Shown: positions 43,112-51,792 of the stretch, piece by piece
Layout of the letters: each line of letters begins with the position of its first letter
Position numbering within the stretch: the first letter of the stretch is position 1
Assembly: GCF_031451695.1 (NCBI RefSeq)
Contig: NZ_JARWAM010000003.1
Coordinates: 62,001-126,000, forward strand
Source: Franzmannia qiaohouensis
Lineage (GTDB): Bacteria > Pseudomonadota > Gammaproteobacteria > Pseudomonadales > Halomonadaceae
Direction: 5' to 3'
DNA length: 64,000 nucleotides
Notes under the pieces: model-generated
The model's database searches: none
Told to the model about the DNA's origin: nothing
The model's input: the letters and a program-made list of their open reading frames with translations, nothing else
Position numbers and translations under genes: made by a program

Positions 43112-44398
43112 ATGGACTCGATGTCACACGAGCGTCTCGACGATCCGTTGGCCGGCGCCCGCGAGGCCACCAGCACCATGCTCGCCCAGCGCACCCCGCA
43201 ATTCTCGCTGCCCCAGCCGTTCTACAATGACGCACGGCTGTTCGCCCTGGACATGCAGGAGATCTTCGAGAAGGAGTGGCTGTTCGCCGGCATGGCCTGT
43301 GAAATACCCGCCAAGGGCAATTTCATGACCCTCGAGGTCGGCGACAATCCGCTGATCCTGGTGCGCGGCGCCGAGGGCGCCATCCACGGTTTCCACAACG
43401 TCTGCCGTCACCGCGGCTCGCGGCTTTGCGTCAAGGACAAGGGCAAGGTCGCCAAGCTGGTCTGCCCCTACCATCAGTGGACCTACGAACTCGATGGCCG
43501 GCTGCTGTTCGCCGGCAGCGACATGGGCGACAACTTCGACCTGAACCAGTACGGCCTCAAGCCGATCCAGGTGCGCACCGCCGGTGGCTTCATCTTCGTC
43601 AGCCTCGCCGAGCAGCCGCCGGCCATCGACGACTTGCTGGCCACCCTCGAGCACTACCTCGAGCCCTACGACATGGCCAACACCAAGGTCGCGGTGGAGT
43701 CGTCGATCGTCGAGCAGGCCAACTGGAAACTGGTGATCGAGAACAACCGCGAGTGCTACCACTGCAACGGCGCCCACCCGGAGCTGCTCAACACCCTGCT
43801 CGAGTTCGATGACACCGACGACCCACGGGCCACCCCGGCCTACAAGGCCCAGGTGGCGCGCAAGCAGGCCGACTGGGACGCCGAGCAGGTGCCCTGGCAG
43901 CTCAAGCGCTTCGGCAAGCGCAACCGCCTGACCCGCACCCCGCTGCTGGAAGGCACCGTGTCGATGACCATGGACGGCAAGCCGGGCTGTCGCAAGCTGA
44001 TGGGCCGCCTGCAGAGCCCCGATATGGGCTCGCTGCGCATCCTTCACCTGCCCAACTCCTGGAACCACTTCATGGGCGACCACGCCGTGGTATTCCGGGT
44101 ACTGCCACTCGGCCCGCAGCAGACGCTGGTGACCACCAAGTGGCTGGTGCATGCCGATGCCGTGGCCGGCGTCGACTACGACCCCGAGCAGCTGCGCAAG
44201 GTGTGGGACGCCACCAACGATCAGGATCGCCGCCTCGCCGAAGAGAACCAGCGCGGCATCAACTCCCGGGCCTATCAGCCAGGCCCCTACTCGACGACCT
44301 ACGAGTTCGGCGTGATCGACTTCATCGACTGGTACAGCGAGCGCATGCAGGAGAATATCGGCCACACCGCGCCCCACCTGCACATGGTTAAGGGCTGA
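43112..44398 (+). CDS. gbcA: Glycine betaine monooxygenase Rieske subunit GbcA (BmoA)
   Basis: 428-aa Rieske non-heme iron oxygenase that demethylates glycine betaine to dimethylglycine and formaldehyde. The Rieske motif is C98-R-H100...C118-P-Y-H121 (17 residues between). The mononuclear iron site is visible in NNRECYHCNGAHPEL (H217, H222). Later stretches such as WNHFMGDHAVVFRVLPLGPQQTLV match GbcA. The ATG at 43112 has GAGGAAG upstream; the longer frame adds ten residues. A similar enzyme acts on stachydrine, but the GbcB partner and sox context favour betaine. Confidence 0.9.
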   Translation: MDSMSHERLDDPLAGAREATSTMLAQRTPQFSLPQPFYNDARLFALDMQEIFEKEWLFAGMACEIPAKGNFMTLEVGDNPLILVRGAEGAIHGFHNVCRHRGSRLCVKDKGKVAKLVCPYHQWTYELDGRLLFAGSDMGDNFDLNQYGLKPIQVRTAGGFIFVSLAEQPPAIDDLLATLEHYLEPYDMANTKVAVESSIVEQANWKLVIENNRECYHCNGAHPELLNTLLEFDDTDDPRATPAYKAQVARKQADWDAEQVPWQLKRFGKRNRLTRTPLLEGTVSMTMDGKPGCRKLMGRLQSPDMGSLRILHLPNSWNHFMGDHAVVFRVLPLGPQQTLVTTKWLVHADAVAGVDYDPEQLRKVWDATNDQDRRLAEENQRGINSRAYQPGPYSTTYEFGVIDFIDWYSERMQENIGHTAPHLHMVKG

Positions 44399-44753
44399 CA
44401 TTCGCCCCTTGGCCACCGGCTGAAAGGACGGGTGATCGCAGTTGCCCTTAAGCGTAGGACGCCGGGGACAGGTCGAAGAGGAGGTTTGCGCCTTGGGTGA
44501 GGAGGATTCCTCCGAACGGGCTGGCCATGGATGGCCAGCACTGGTCCTGCAAGCGGAGCAGGATGCGAGAGCGCAGCAGGGCGCAAGGTAGCGCCCAGGG
44601 ACGGGTTCACAGCGCCTCCTCGCAGGCCTGTCGACGGATCAGTCCGAGCGGTACTGTTAACTGCGATAGCCCTGGGCTGAACGGTCGGTGGCTGGATTTC
44701 CGCGCCGCGGCGTGTTGGGATAGTCGCTGATCCGAACGTCGCGGTAAGCCTGC
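44399..44753. other. Gene-free gap after gbcA
   Basis: This 355-base gap is mostly repeat copy C (44432-44671). The last 80 bases lead to the histidine kinase gene and contain only a weak GGTAAG ribosome site. I see no credible small gene. Confidence 0.7.
44432..44671 (+). repeat. Palindromic intergenic repeat, copy C (expanded)
   Basis: About 235-base copy after gbcA, with perfect 9-bp terminal inverted repeats ATCGCAGTT (44435-44443) and AACTGCGAT (44659-44667). Outer arms GACAGGTC 44467-44474 with GGCCTGTC 44625-44632 (one wobble) and GAGGAGG 44478-44484 with CCTCCTC 44615-44621 are conserved. The inner TTGCGCC / GGCGCAA stem is also kept (44486-44492, 44580-44586) but encloses about 85 extra bases with further hairpins: CTGGCCAT-GG-ATGGCCAG (44521-44538) and TCCTGC / GCAGGA (44545-44563). 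It has the same orientation relative to gbcA as A and B have to soxG and soxB. Confidence 0.87.
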
Positions 44754-46217
44754 ATGCGCCTACGCAACATCATTATCGTCACGGTTCTGGTGCCGCTGTT
44801 CCTGATCCTGCTGGTATTCAGCCTGGTGGCGATCAAGTCACTGGAAGACAACGTGCGCACCAAGCTGCAAAGCGAGGTGCAGATCATCAGCCACGCCATC
44901 GGCACCTCGTTGGGCTACGCCCTGGAGCGTGATACCCCCGACGCCCTGCAGGAGTCGCTGCACTCGGCGTTCTCCTTCCACCGCATCTACGGCGCCTACG
45001 TCTTCGACCCCCAGGGCGACAAGATCTATGGCCTGGGGCTCGGCGAGGAGCTGTTCGATGCCGACGACATCCGCGCCGTGGTCGAGGCCGGCGAACCGAC
45101 CGGCGACTACCGTCAGCACGAGCGCTGGAACTACTACTCGGCGCTGGTACCGCTGACCACGCCTGGCGGCGAGATCCGCGGGGTGCTGCAGGTCAACCGG
45201 CTCAATACCGGCATCGAGAACTATACTGGTTTTATCAGCATCGTCGCCGTCGTCGTCTTCGCGGTGGGCGCTGCGGGTATCGTGCTGATGATCTGGTGGG
45301 GCTTTCGCCACTATATCGAAAGACCGCTCAATCGCCTGCTGGGGGTCATGGAGCGGGTCGAGAAGGGCGACCGCAGCCAGCGCGCAGCGATCGACGGCCC
45401 CGCCGAATATCGCAAGCTGTCGCTGGCCCTCAACGGCATGCTCGACGCCATGGCCGAGAAGGACGCCGATATCGAGGCCCGCCAGCGCAAGGAGATCGAG
45501 CTCGAGAAGCGCCTGCGCAAATCGAAGAAGCTCGCCGAACTCGGCGTGCTGGCCGCCGGCGTCGCACACGAGATCGGCGCGCCGCTGACGGTGATCAACG
45601 GCCAGGCCCAGCGGCTGGCACGCCGCGAGGTGATCGGCGACGACGAGCGCGCCAAGCTGGGCCGTATCCGCAGCGAGGTCGAGCGCATCGTGGTGATCGT
45701 GCGCCAGCTGATGGAGCTGGGCCGCCAGCACAACGTCGAGAAGGAGAGCTGCCGGCTCGACGAGCTGATCGCCGCGGCGATCGAGCTGCTCGAGGATGAA
45801 CTCGAACGCTGCGGCAGCCATGTCGAGGTTGCCCTACCTAGCCCCGCACCGGAGCTCACCGTCAACGGCCAGCAGCTCACGCAGGTGTTCACCAATCTGA
45901 TGCACAACGCCCTGCAGGCCAACCCCGGCGGACATATCCGGGTCAGCGCTGAAACACTCAACGGTGAGCTGCATATCAAGGTCGAGGACGACGGCCCAGG
46001 TATCGGCGAAGCCGACAAGAACCGTGTCTTCGACCCCTTCTTCACCACCAAGCCGGTCGGCCAGGGAAGTGGCTTGGGCCTGTCGATGGTTCACCGTATC
46101 ATCAACGACCACGGCGGCACCGTGGGGGTCTTCGACAGCGCCCTGGGTGGCGCCGGATTCGAACTGAACTTCCCCACCGAAGATCCGCCACCCGCGCAAG
46201 GAGCGCAACCCGCATGA
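44754..46217 (+). CDS. Membrane sensor histidine kinase
   Basis: 487-aa two-component sensor. Membrane spans are at about 5-27 and 159-183, flanking a periplasmic sensing domain of about 130 residues, then HAMP (184-238) and a coiled stretch. The phospho-acceptor is H272 in GVLAAGVAHEIGAPLTVING. ATPase boxes follow: QVFTNLMHNALQANPGG (N), VEDDGPGIG (G1), FDPFFTTKPVGQGSGLGLSMV (F/G2). It is paired with the NtrC-type regulator 13 bases downstream. The signal is unknown; the layout resembles DctB/NtrB-type kinases. Confidence 0.92.
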   Translation: MRLRNIIIVTVLVPLFLILLVFSLVAIKSLEDNVRTKLQSEVQIISHAIGTSLGYALERDTPDALQESLHSAFSFHRIYGAYVFDPQGDKIYGLGLGEELFDADDIRAVVEAGEPTGDYRQHERWNYYSALVPLTTPGGEIRGVLQVNRLNTGIENYTGFISIVAVVVFAVGAAGIVLMIWWGFRHYIERPLNRLLGVMERVEKGDRSQRAAIDGPAEYRKLSLALNGMLDAMAEKDADIEARQRKEIELEKRLRKSKKLAELGVLAAGVAHEIGAPLTVINGQAQRLARREVIGDDERAKLGRIRSEVERIVVIVRQLMELGRQHNVEKESCRLDELIAAAIELLEDELERCGSHVEVALPSPAPELTVNGQQLTQVFTNLMHNALQANPGGHIRVSAETLNGELHIKVEDDGPGIGEADKNRVFDPFFTTKPVGQGSGLGLSMVHRIINDHGGTVGVFDSALGGAGFELNFPTEDPPPAQGAQPA

Positions 46218-46230
46218 CAAGGAGGCTTTC

Positions 46231-47604
<1,374 letters not shown>

Positions 47605-47633
47605 GCGTTCTCTGTTCGGCGCCCTGCACACGC

Positions 47634-47659
47634 CAACGGCGCCTACTGGGGCGCCGTTG
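47634..47659. terminator. Terminator hairpin after the two-component operon
   Basis: CAACGGCGCC-TACTGG-GGCGCCGTTG is a perfect 10-bp stem, 30 bases after the regulator stop, between convergent genes. No T-run follows. Confidence 0.65.
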
Positions 47660-47710
47660 ATGTATGCGATCGAGGCTCGTCAGCCGTGCTGCTGACGATA
47701 GTCGCTGCGA

Positions 47711-48073
47711 TCAGTTAGCCTCTTCTTCCGGCAGCGGCTCGCCGGAGTGCTCGGCGGGCGGGTCCGCTTCGCCGGGCATGGCCTCGCCGCCATCACCGAA
47801 GCCGGCTTCCTCCTCTTCCGGCATGCCGGCGCTAGGCTCGTCGCCGGTCCCCGGCTCGCCGGTGGTCGGATCGGCGGTGCCCTGCTCGGCATCGGCGGGG
47901 TCAGTCCCCGGGGTCGCCGGATCCTGGGTGCCCGGTGAGGCCGGATCCGAGGTTCCCGCGGGATCGGCGGGCGCACCACCGTCGTGCATATCGGCGATCA
48001 CCAGCGGACTGGCAGTAAGCCCCAGCGATACACCAACAATACCCAGCGTCTTCAAGAATGTCTTGGACATCAT
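47711..48073 (-). CDS. Exported acidic low-complexity protein
   Basis: 120-aa protein with a signal peptide (MMSKTFLKTLGIVGVSLGLTASPLVIA) and a mature part made of Pro, Gly, Asp, Glu, Ala and Thr (PADPAGTSDPASPGTQDPAT, then EEEEAGFGDGGEAM). No domain is recognised. ATG 48073 has AGGAGG nine bases upstream. Its composition suggests an unstructured periplasmic or surface polypeptide, in keeping with acidic halophile proteins. It lies next to a second acidic exported protein. Confidence 0.7.
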   Translation of the reverse strand: MMSKTFLKTLGIVGVSLGLTASPLVIADMHDGGAPADPAGTSDPASPGTQDPATPGTDPADAEQGTADPTTGEPGTGDEPSAGMPEEEEAGFGDGGEAMPGEADPPAEHSGEPLPEEEAN

Positions 48074-48207
48074 CGCGAACAACCTCCTGATCCATTGTGG
48101 CCACATCCCTGTGTGGCCTGCCGGCGAACGTGTCGCCGGTCGACAAGCGAGGCCTCCGTGCCCCGCCATCATGCAATCGAACTACCAATTCCGGATGGGC
48201 TGGACGA

Positions 48208-48483
48208 TCAGAACTCTTCGTCCTGCTCCTCCATCATCGGGTCTTCTTCCATCATGCCGTCGTCATCCATGGCGGGGTCGTCGCCCATGCCCTGATCCAT
48301 TCCCGGATCCTCGTCCATGGGCTGGTCCATTGCCGGATCTTCCTCCATCGGCGCTGGCTCCTCCTCCATCGGCGGCATATCGTCGTCATTACCGCAGCCT
48401 GCGAGTGCCAGGCTGCCCAGTAGCATGGCGGCAATCGAGGTGGCGGCCATGAATTTGCGGCTTGCTTTGGTGCTTATGTTCAT
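48208..48483 (-). CDS. Small acidic Met/Asp/Glu-rich lipoprotein
   Basis: 91-aa predicted lipoprotein: signal peptide with lipobox LAGC at 27-30 (lipid on C30), then about 60 residues dominated by Met, Asp, Glu and Pro in irregular repeats (EEEPAPMEEDPAMDQPMDED). No known domain. Such Met- and acid-rich tails could bind metal ions (copper by Met, calcium by acids), but this is speculation. A GCAAGGATGA-type start context (AGGCAAGG) precedes it. It is probably a separate unit from the acidic protein downstream. Confidence 0.7.
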   Translation of the reverse strand: MNISTKASRKFMAATSIAAMLLGSLALAGCGNDDDMPPMEEEPAPMEEDPAMDQPMDEDPGMDQGMGDDPAMDDDGMMEEDPMMEEQDEEF

Positions 48484-48615
48484 CCTTGCCTCCTGACGAT
48501 TGCTTGGGTGTCACCACAGACCAAGCAGAAACCGCGCCACTTCGCCAGAAGCAAGGAATAAAGCTCATAAAAACAGATAGATACAATTATTACGCACACA
48601 CCCAAGACGCCACCA

Positions 48616-48638
48616 CCTGGCCCGCATGACGGGCCAGG
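48616..48638. terminator. Hairpin after formate dehydrogenase genes
   Basis: CCTGGCCC-GCATGAC-GGGCCAGG lies 38 bases past the last gene of the formate dehydrogenase run on the minus strand. There is no T-run. It is a possible weak terminator. Confidence 0.5.
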
Positions 48639-48675
48639 AGTGGCGAAAAATGACACATGGGTCGCAATGGCCAGG

Positions 48676-48909
48676 CTAACGCGCCTGGAGGATATCCTCG
48701 ATGGCACGCCGCACCGAGGGCAGCATGATCTCGCGCTGCTGCATCAGTGCGGCGATCTCCGCCTCCAGCCCCGGCACGCCGACCTCGTGCTGCTTACGCC
48801 TGGCGAGCCGGGCGCAAGTCTCGGGACAGGCGCCCTCGGGGAGCTGTACGCCCAGCGCCACCAGGCGCTGGCGAAAGTCATCCCCGTCGATCAGTTCGGC
48901 GATCATCAT
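48676..48909 (-). CDS. Small protein encoded after formate dehydrogenase alpha subunit
   Basis: 77-aa protein with no recognised domain. It starts MMIAELIDGDDFRQRLVALG, has a C-x3-C pair (CPETC) and a helical C terminus (LEAEIAALMQQREIMLP). The ATG at 48909 has a very good GGAGGAGG site. It begins 31 bases after the alpha-subunit stop, in the same direction. By position it could be a delta-like or chaperone subunit of the formate dehydrogenase, but the sequence does not look like FdsD to me. Confidence 0.6.
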   Translation of the reverse strand: MMIAELIDGDDFRQRLVALGVQLPEGACPETCARLARRKQHEVGVPGLEAEIAALMQQREIMLPSVRRAIEDILQAR

Positions 48910-48940
48910 GGTACAGCCCTCCTCCAATAAAGGCCTCGCA

Positions 48941-51781
48941 CTACGCTGGCGTCGCCGCGGCGGCGGTCAGCCGGCAGGCGGCATACTTGAACTCAGGGAT
49001 CTTGCCGTAGGGGTCCAGCGCCGGGTTGGTCAGCACGTTGGCCGCCGCCTCGGCGTAGCAGAACGGCACGAACACCATGCCGTCCGGCATCAGCATGTCG
49101 GCCCGCGCGCCCAGGGTGATCGAGCCGCGCCGGGTGGTAATGGTCAAGGCGTCGCCGGGCTGCAGGCCCAGGCGGCGCAGTTCACCCGGCGACAGGCTGG
49201 CCACCGCCTCGGGCTCGAGGTCGTCGAGCACCTTGGCGCGCCGCGTCATCGAGCCGGTGTGCCAGTGCTCCAGCTGGCGACCGGTGGTCAGCACCGTGGG
49301 ATAGTCGCCGTCGATGGGCTCGTCCGGCGGCAGCGGCACGGTGGGACTGAAGCGGGCACGGCCGCTGGCGGTGGGGAAGGCGTCGCTGAACACCACGTCG
49401 GCGCCGGGGGCGTCGTCTGCCGGGCACGGGTAGGTCACAGAGTCCTCGCGCTCGAGGCGCTCCCAGCTGATGTGGTCCAGCGACGGCATGCCGCGCTGCA
49501 TCTCGGCGAACACCTCGCGGGGGTGGCCGTAGTCCCAGGCCAGGCCGAAGCGCCGGGCGATCTCCTGGATGATCCACCAGTCGGGCTTGGCGTCGCCGGG
49601 CAGCGGCATGGCGGCGCGGCCCATCTGCACCTGGCGATTGGTGTTGGTGACACTGCCGTCCTTCTCCGGCCACGCCGAGGCGGGCAGGATGACATCGGCG
49701 AATTGAGCGGTCTCGGTGACAAACAGGTCCTGCACCACCAGGTGCTCGAGCTTGGCCAGGGCCGCCCGCGCGTGGTCGAGGTCGGGGTCGGACATGGCCG
49801 GATTCTCGCCCTGGATATACATGCCGCGAATGGTGCCGGCATGTACGGCGTCCATGATCTCGACCACGGTGAGACCGGGCTCGGGATCGAGCTCGGTGTT
49901 CCACAGCTCCTCGAAGGCGCTGCGCACCTGGGCGTCGGAGACCGGCTGGTAGTCGGGCATCACCATCGGGATCAGGCCCGCGTCGGAGGCCCCCTGGACG
50001 TTGTTCTGGCCGCGCAGCGGGTGCAGGCCGGTGCCCGGGCGGCCGGTATGGCCGCAGGCCAGCGCCAGCGAGATCAGGCAGCGCGCGTTGTCGGTGCCGT
50101 GGGTGTGCTGGGAAATGCCCATGCCCCAGAAGATCATCGCCCGCTCGGCAGTGGCGTATTCCCGCGCCACCTGGCGGATCTCCTCGGCGCTGACGCCGCA
50201 GGCCGGTGCCATGGCCTCGGGGGTCATCTCGGCGACGTGGGCCTTGAGCGCCTCGAAGCCCTCGGTGTGAGCGTCGATATAGGACTGGTCGTAGAGCCCC
50301 TCGCTGACGATGACGTTGAGCATGGCATTGAACAGCGAAACGTCGCTGCCCGGCGTGAAGCGCAGGGTCTGGTGAGCGTAGGCGCCCAGCGCCTGGCCGC
50401 GGGGATCGATGACGATCAGCTTGGTGCCGCGCTTGGCGGCCTGCTTGAAGAAGGTCGCCGCCACCGGGTGGTTCACGGTGGGGTTGCAGCCGGTGAGGAT
50501 CACCACATCGGCCTGCTCGGCCTGCATGAAGGAGGCGGTGACCGCGCCGGAGCCGATGCACTCCATCAGCGCCGCCACCGAGCTGGCGTGACACAGCCGG
50601 GTGCAGTGGTCGACGTTGTTGGAGCCGAAGCCGGTACGCACCAGCTTCTGGAACAGCCAGGCTTCCTCGTTGGAGCACTTGGCGCTGCCGAAGCCGGCCA
50701 GCGCCGCCGGGCCACGCTCGGCCTTGAGCGCGGTGAGACCGCCGGCGGCGGCGTCCAGCGCCTCCTCCCAGCTCGCCTCGCGGAAGTGACTCAGCGGCTG
50801 GGCCGGATCGAAGTCCGGGTCGAGCCCCTTGGCCACCCCGGCCCGGCGGATCAGCGGCGTGGTCAGCCGCGCCGCATGGCGCGGATAGTCGAAGCCGAAG
50901 CGCCCCTTGACGCATAGCCGGTTGTGGTTGGAGGGCCCGTCGCGGCCCTCGACGAACAGGATCTCGTCATCCTTGATGTGGTAGGTGAGCTGGCAGCCCA
51001 CCCCACAGTAGGGGCACACCGAGTCGACCTGTCGGTCGGCCACGTGAGAGTCGCCGCGGCCCTGGGCGTCGATCAGCGTGGCCGGCATCAGCGCGCCGGT
51101 GGGACAGGCCTGGACGCATTCGCCGCAGGCCACGCAGGTGCTTTCGCCCATCGGGTCGTCGAAGTCGAAGACGATCTTGGAGGCCGCGCCGCGATGGGCG
51201 AGACCGATCACGTCGTTGACCTGCACCTCGCGACAGGCGCGCACGCACAGGTTGCACTCGATGCAGGCGTCGAGATTGACGTGCATCGCCGAGTGCGTGG
51301 CGTCATGGCCCTCGGCGTGCGGCAAGGCGTCGTCCCGCGCGGCGACATGATGCACCGTGGGCGCATCGCGCGCGCTGCGCGGCGGCAGCCACTCGCGCAC
51401 CGCCGCGGCATCGATGGCCAGCTGGTCGGCCATGGCCCAGAAGTGGCTGGCGCGGTCTGGGCTCTGCTCACGCTCGGGCTGGTCGGCGATCAGCAGCTCC
51501 ATGACCGCTTCGCGGGAGATTCGCGCGCGCTCGGAGCTGGCACTCTTGACCACCATGCCCGGCGCAGCCTGACGCAGGCAGCTCGCCGCCAGCGCCCGCT
51601 CGCCGTCGATCTCGACCATGCAGGCGCGGCAGTTGCCGTCGGCGCGGTAGCCGTGGGCATCCTTGTAGCACAGGTGAGGAATGGTCTCCCCGGCGCGCTT
51701 GGCTACCTGCCACAGCGTCTCGCCGGGATGGGCGATGACCTCGACGCCGTCGAGCGTCAGGCTGAAATTCTGTTCGCTCAT
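48941..51781 (-). CDS. fdsA: NAD-dependent formate dehydrogenase alpha subunit (Mo/W-bis-MGD)
   Basis: 946-aa catalytic subunit that oxidises formate to CO2. In order: an N-terminal [2Fe-2S] domain (CYKDAHGYRADGNCRACMVEIDGERALAASC), a His-Cys stretch, two 4Fe-4S clusters (CIECNLCVRACREVQ and CVACGECVQACPTG), the molybdopterin domain with its own cluster (CPYCGVGCQL), and the catalytic Cys in DHCTRLCHASSV. The final part is the dinucleotide-binding domain. ATG 51781 has AGGGAG six bases upstream; ATG 51787 is possible. The family length is about 950 aa. It uses the fused subunit upstream for NAD+ reduction. Confidence 0.93.
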   Translation of the reverse strand: MSEQNFSLTLDGVEVIAHPGETLWQVAKRAGETIPHLCYKDAHGYRADGNCRACMVEIDGERALAASCLRQAAPGMVVKSASSERARISREAVMELLIADQPEREQSPDRASHFWAMADQLAIDAAAVREWLPPRSARDAPTVHHVAARDDALPHAEGHDATHSAMHVNLDACIECNLCVRACREVQVNDVIGLAHRGAASKIVFDFDDPMGESTCVACGECVQACPTGALMPATLIDAQGRGDSHVADRQVDSVCPYCGVGCQLTYHIKDDEILFVEGRDGPSNHNRLCVKGRFGFDYPRHAARLTTPLIRRAGVAKGLDPDFDPAQPLSHFREASWEEALDAAAGGLTALKAERGPAALAGFGSAKCSNEEAWLFQKLVRTGFGSNNVDHCTRLCHASSVAALMECIGSGAVTASFMQAEQADVVILTGCNPTVNHPVAATFFKQAAKRGTKLIVIDPRGQALGAYAHQTLRFTPGSDVSLFNAMLNVIVSEGLYDQSYIDAHTEGFEALKAHVAEMTPEAMAPACGVSAEEIRQVAREYATAERAMIFWGMGISQHTHGTDNARCLISLALACGHTGRPGTGLHPLRGQNNVQGASDAGLIPMVMPDYQPVSDAQVRSAFEELWNTELDPEPGLTVVEIMDAVHAGTIRGMYIQGENPAMSDPDLDHARAALAKLEHLVVQDLFVTETAQFADVILPASAWPEKDGSVTNTNRQVQMGRAAMPLPGDAKPDWWIIQEIARRFGLAWDYGHPREVFAEMQRGMPSLDHISWERLEREDSVTYPCPADDAPGADVVFSDAFPTASGRARFSPTVPLPPDEPIDGDYPTVLTTGRQLEHWHTGSMTRRAKVLDDLEPEAVASLSPGELRRLGLQPGDALTITTRRGSITLGARADMLMPDGMVFVPFCYAEAAANVLTNPALDPYGKIPEFKYAACRLTAAAATPA

Positions 51782-51792
51782 GCTCATCTCCC

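Noticed and set aside
44497..44730. 77-codon ORF across repeat copy C
   Set aside because: It lies almost entirely within the palindromic repeat and is not preserved in copies A or B.
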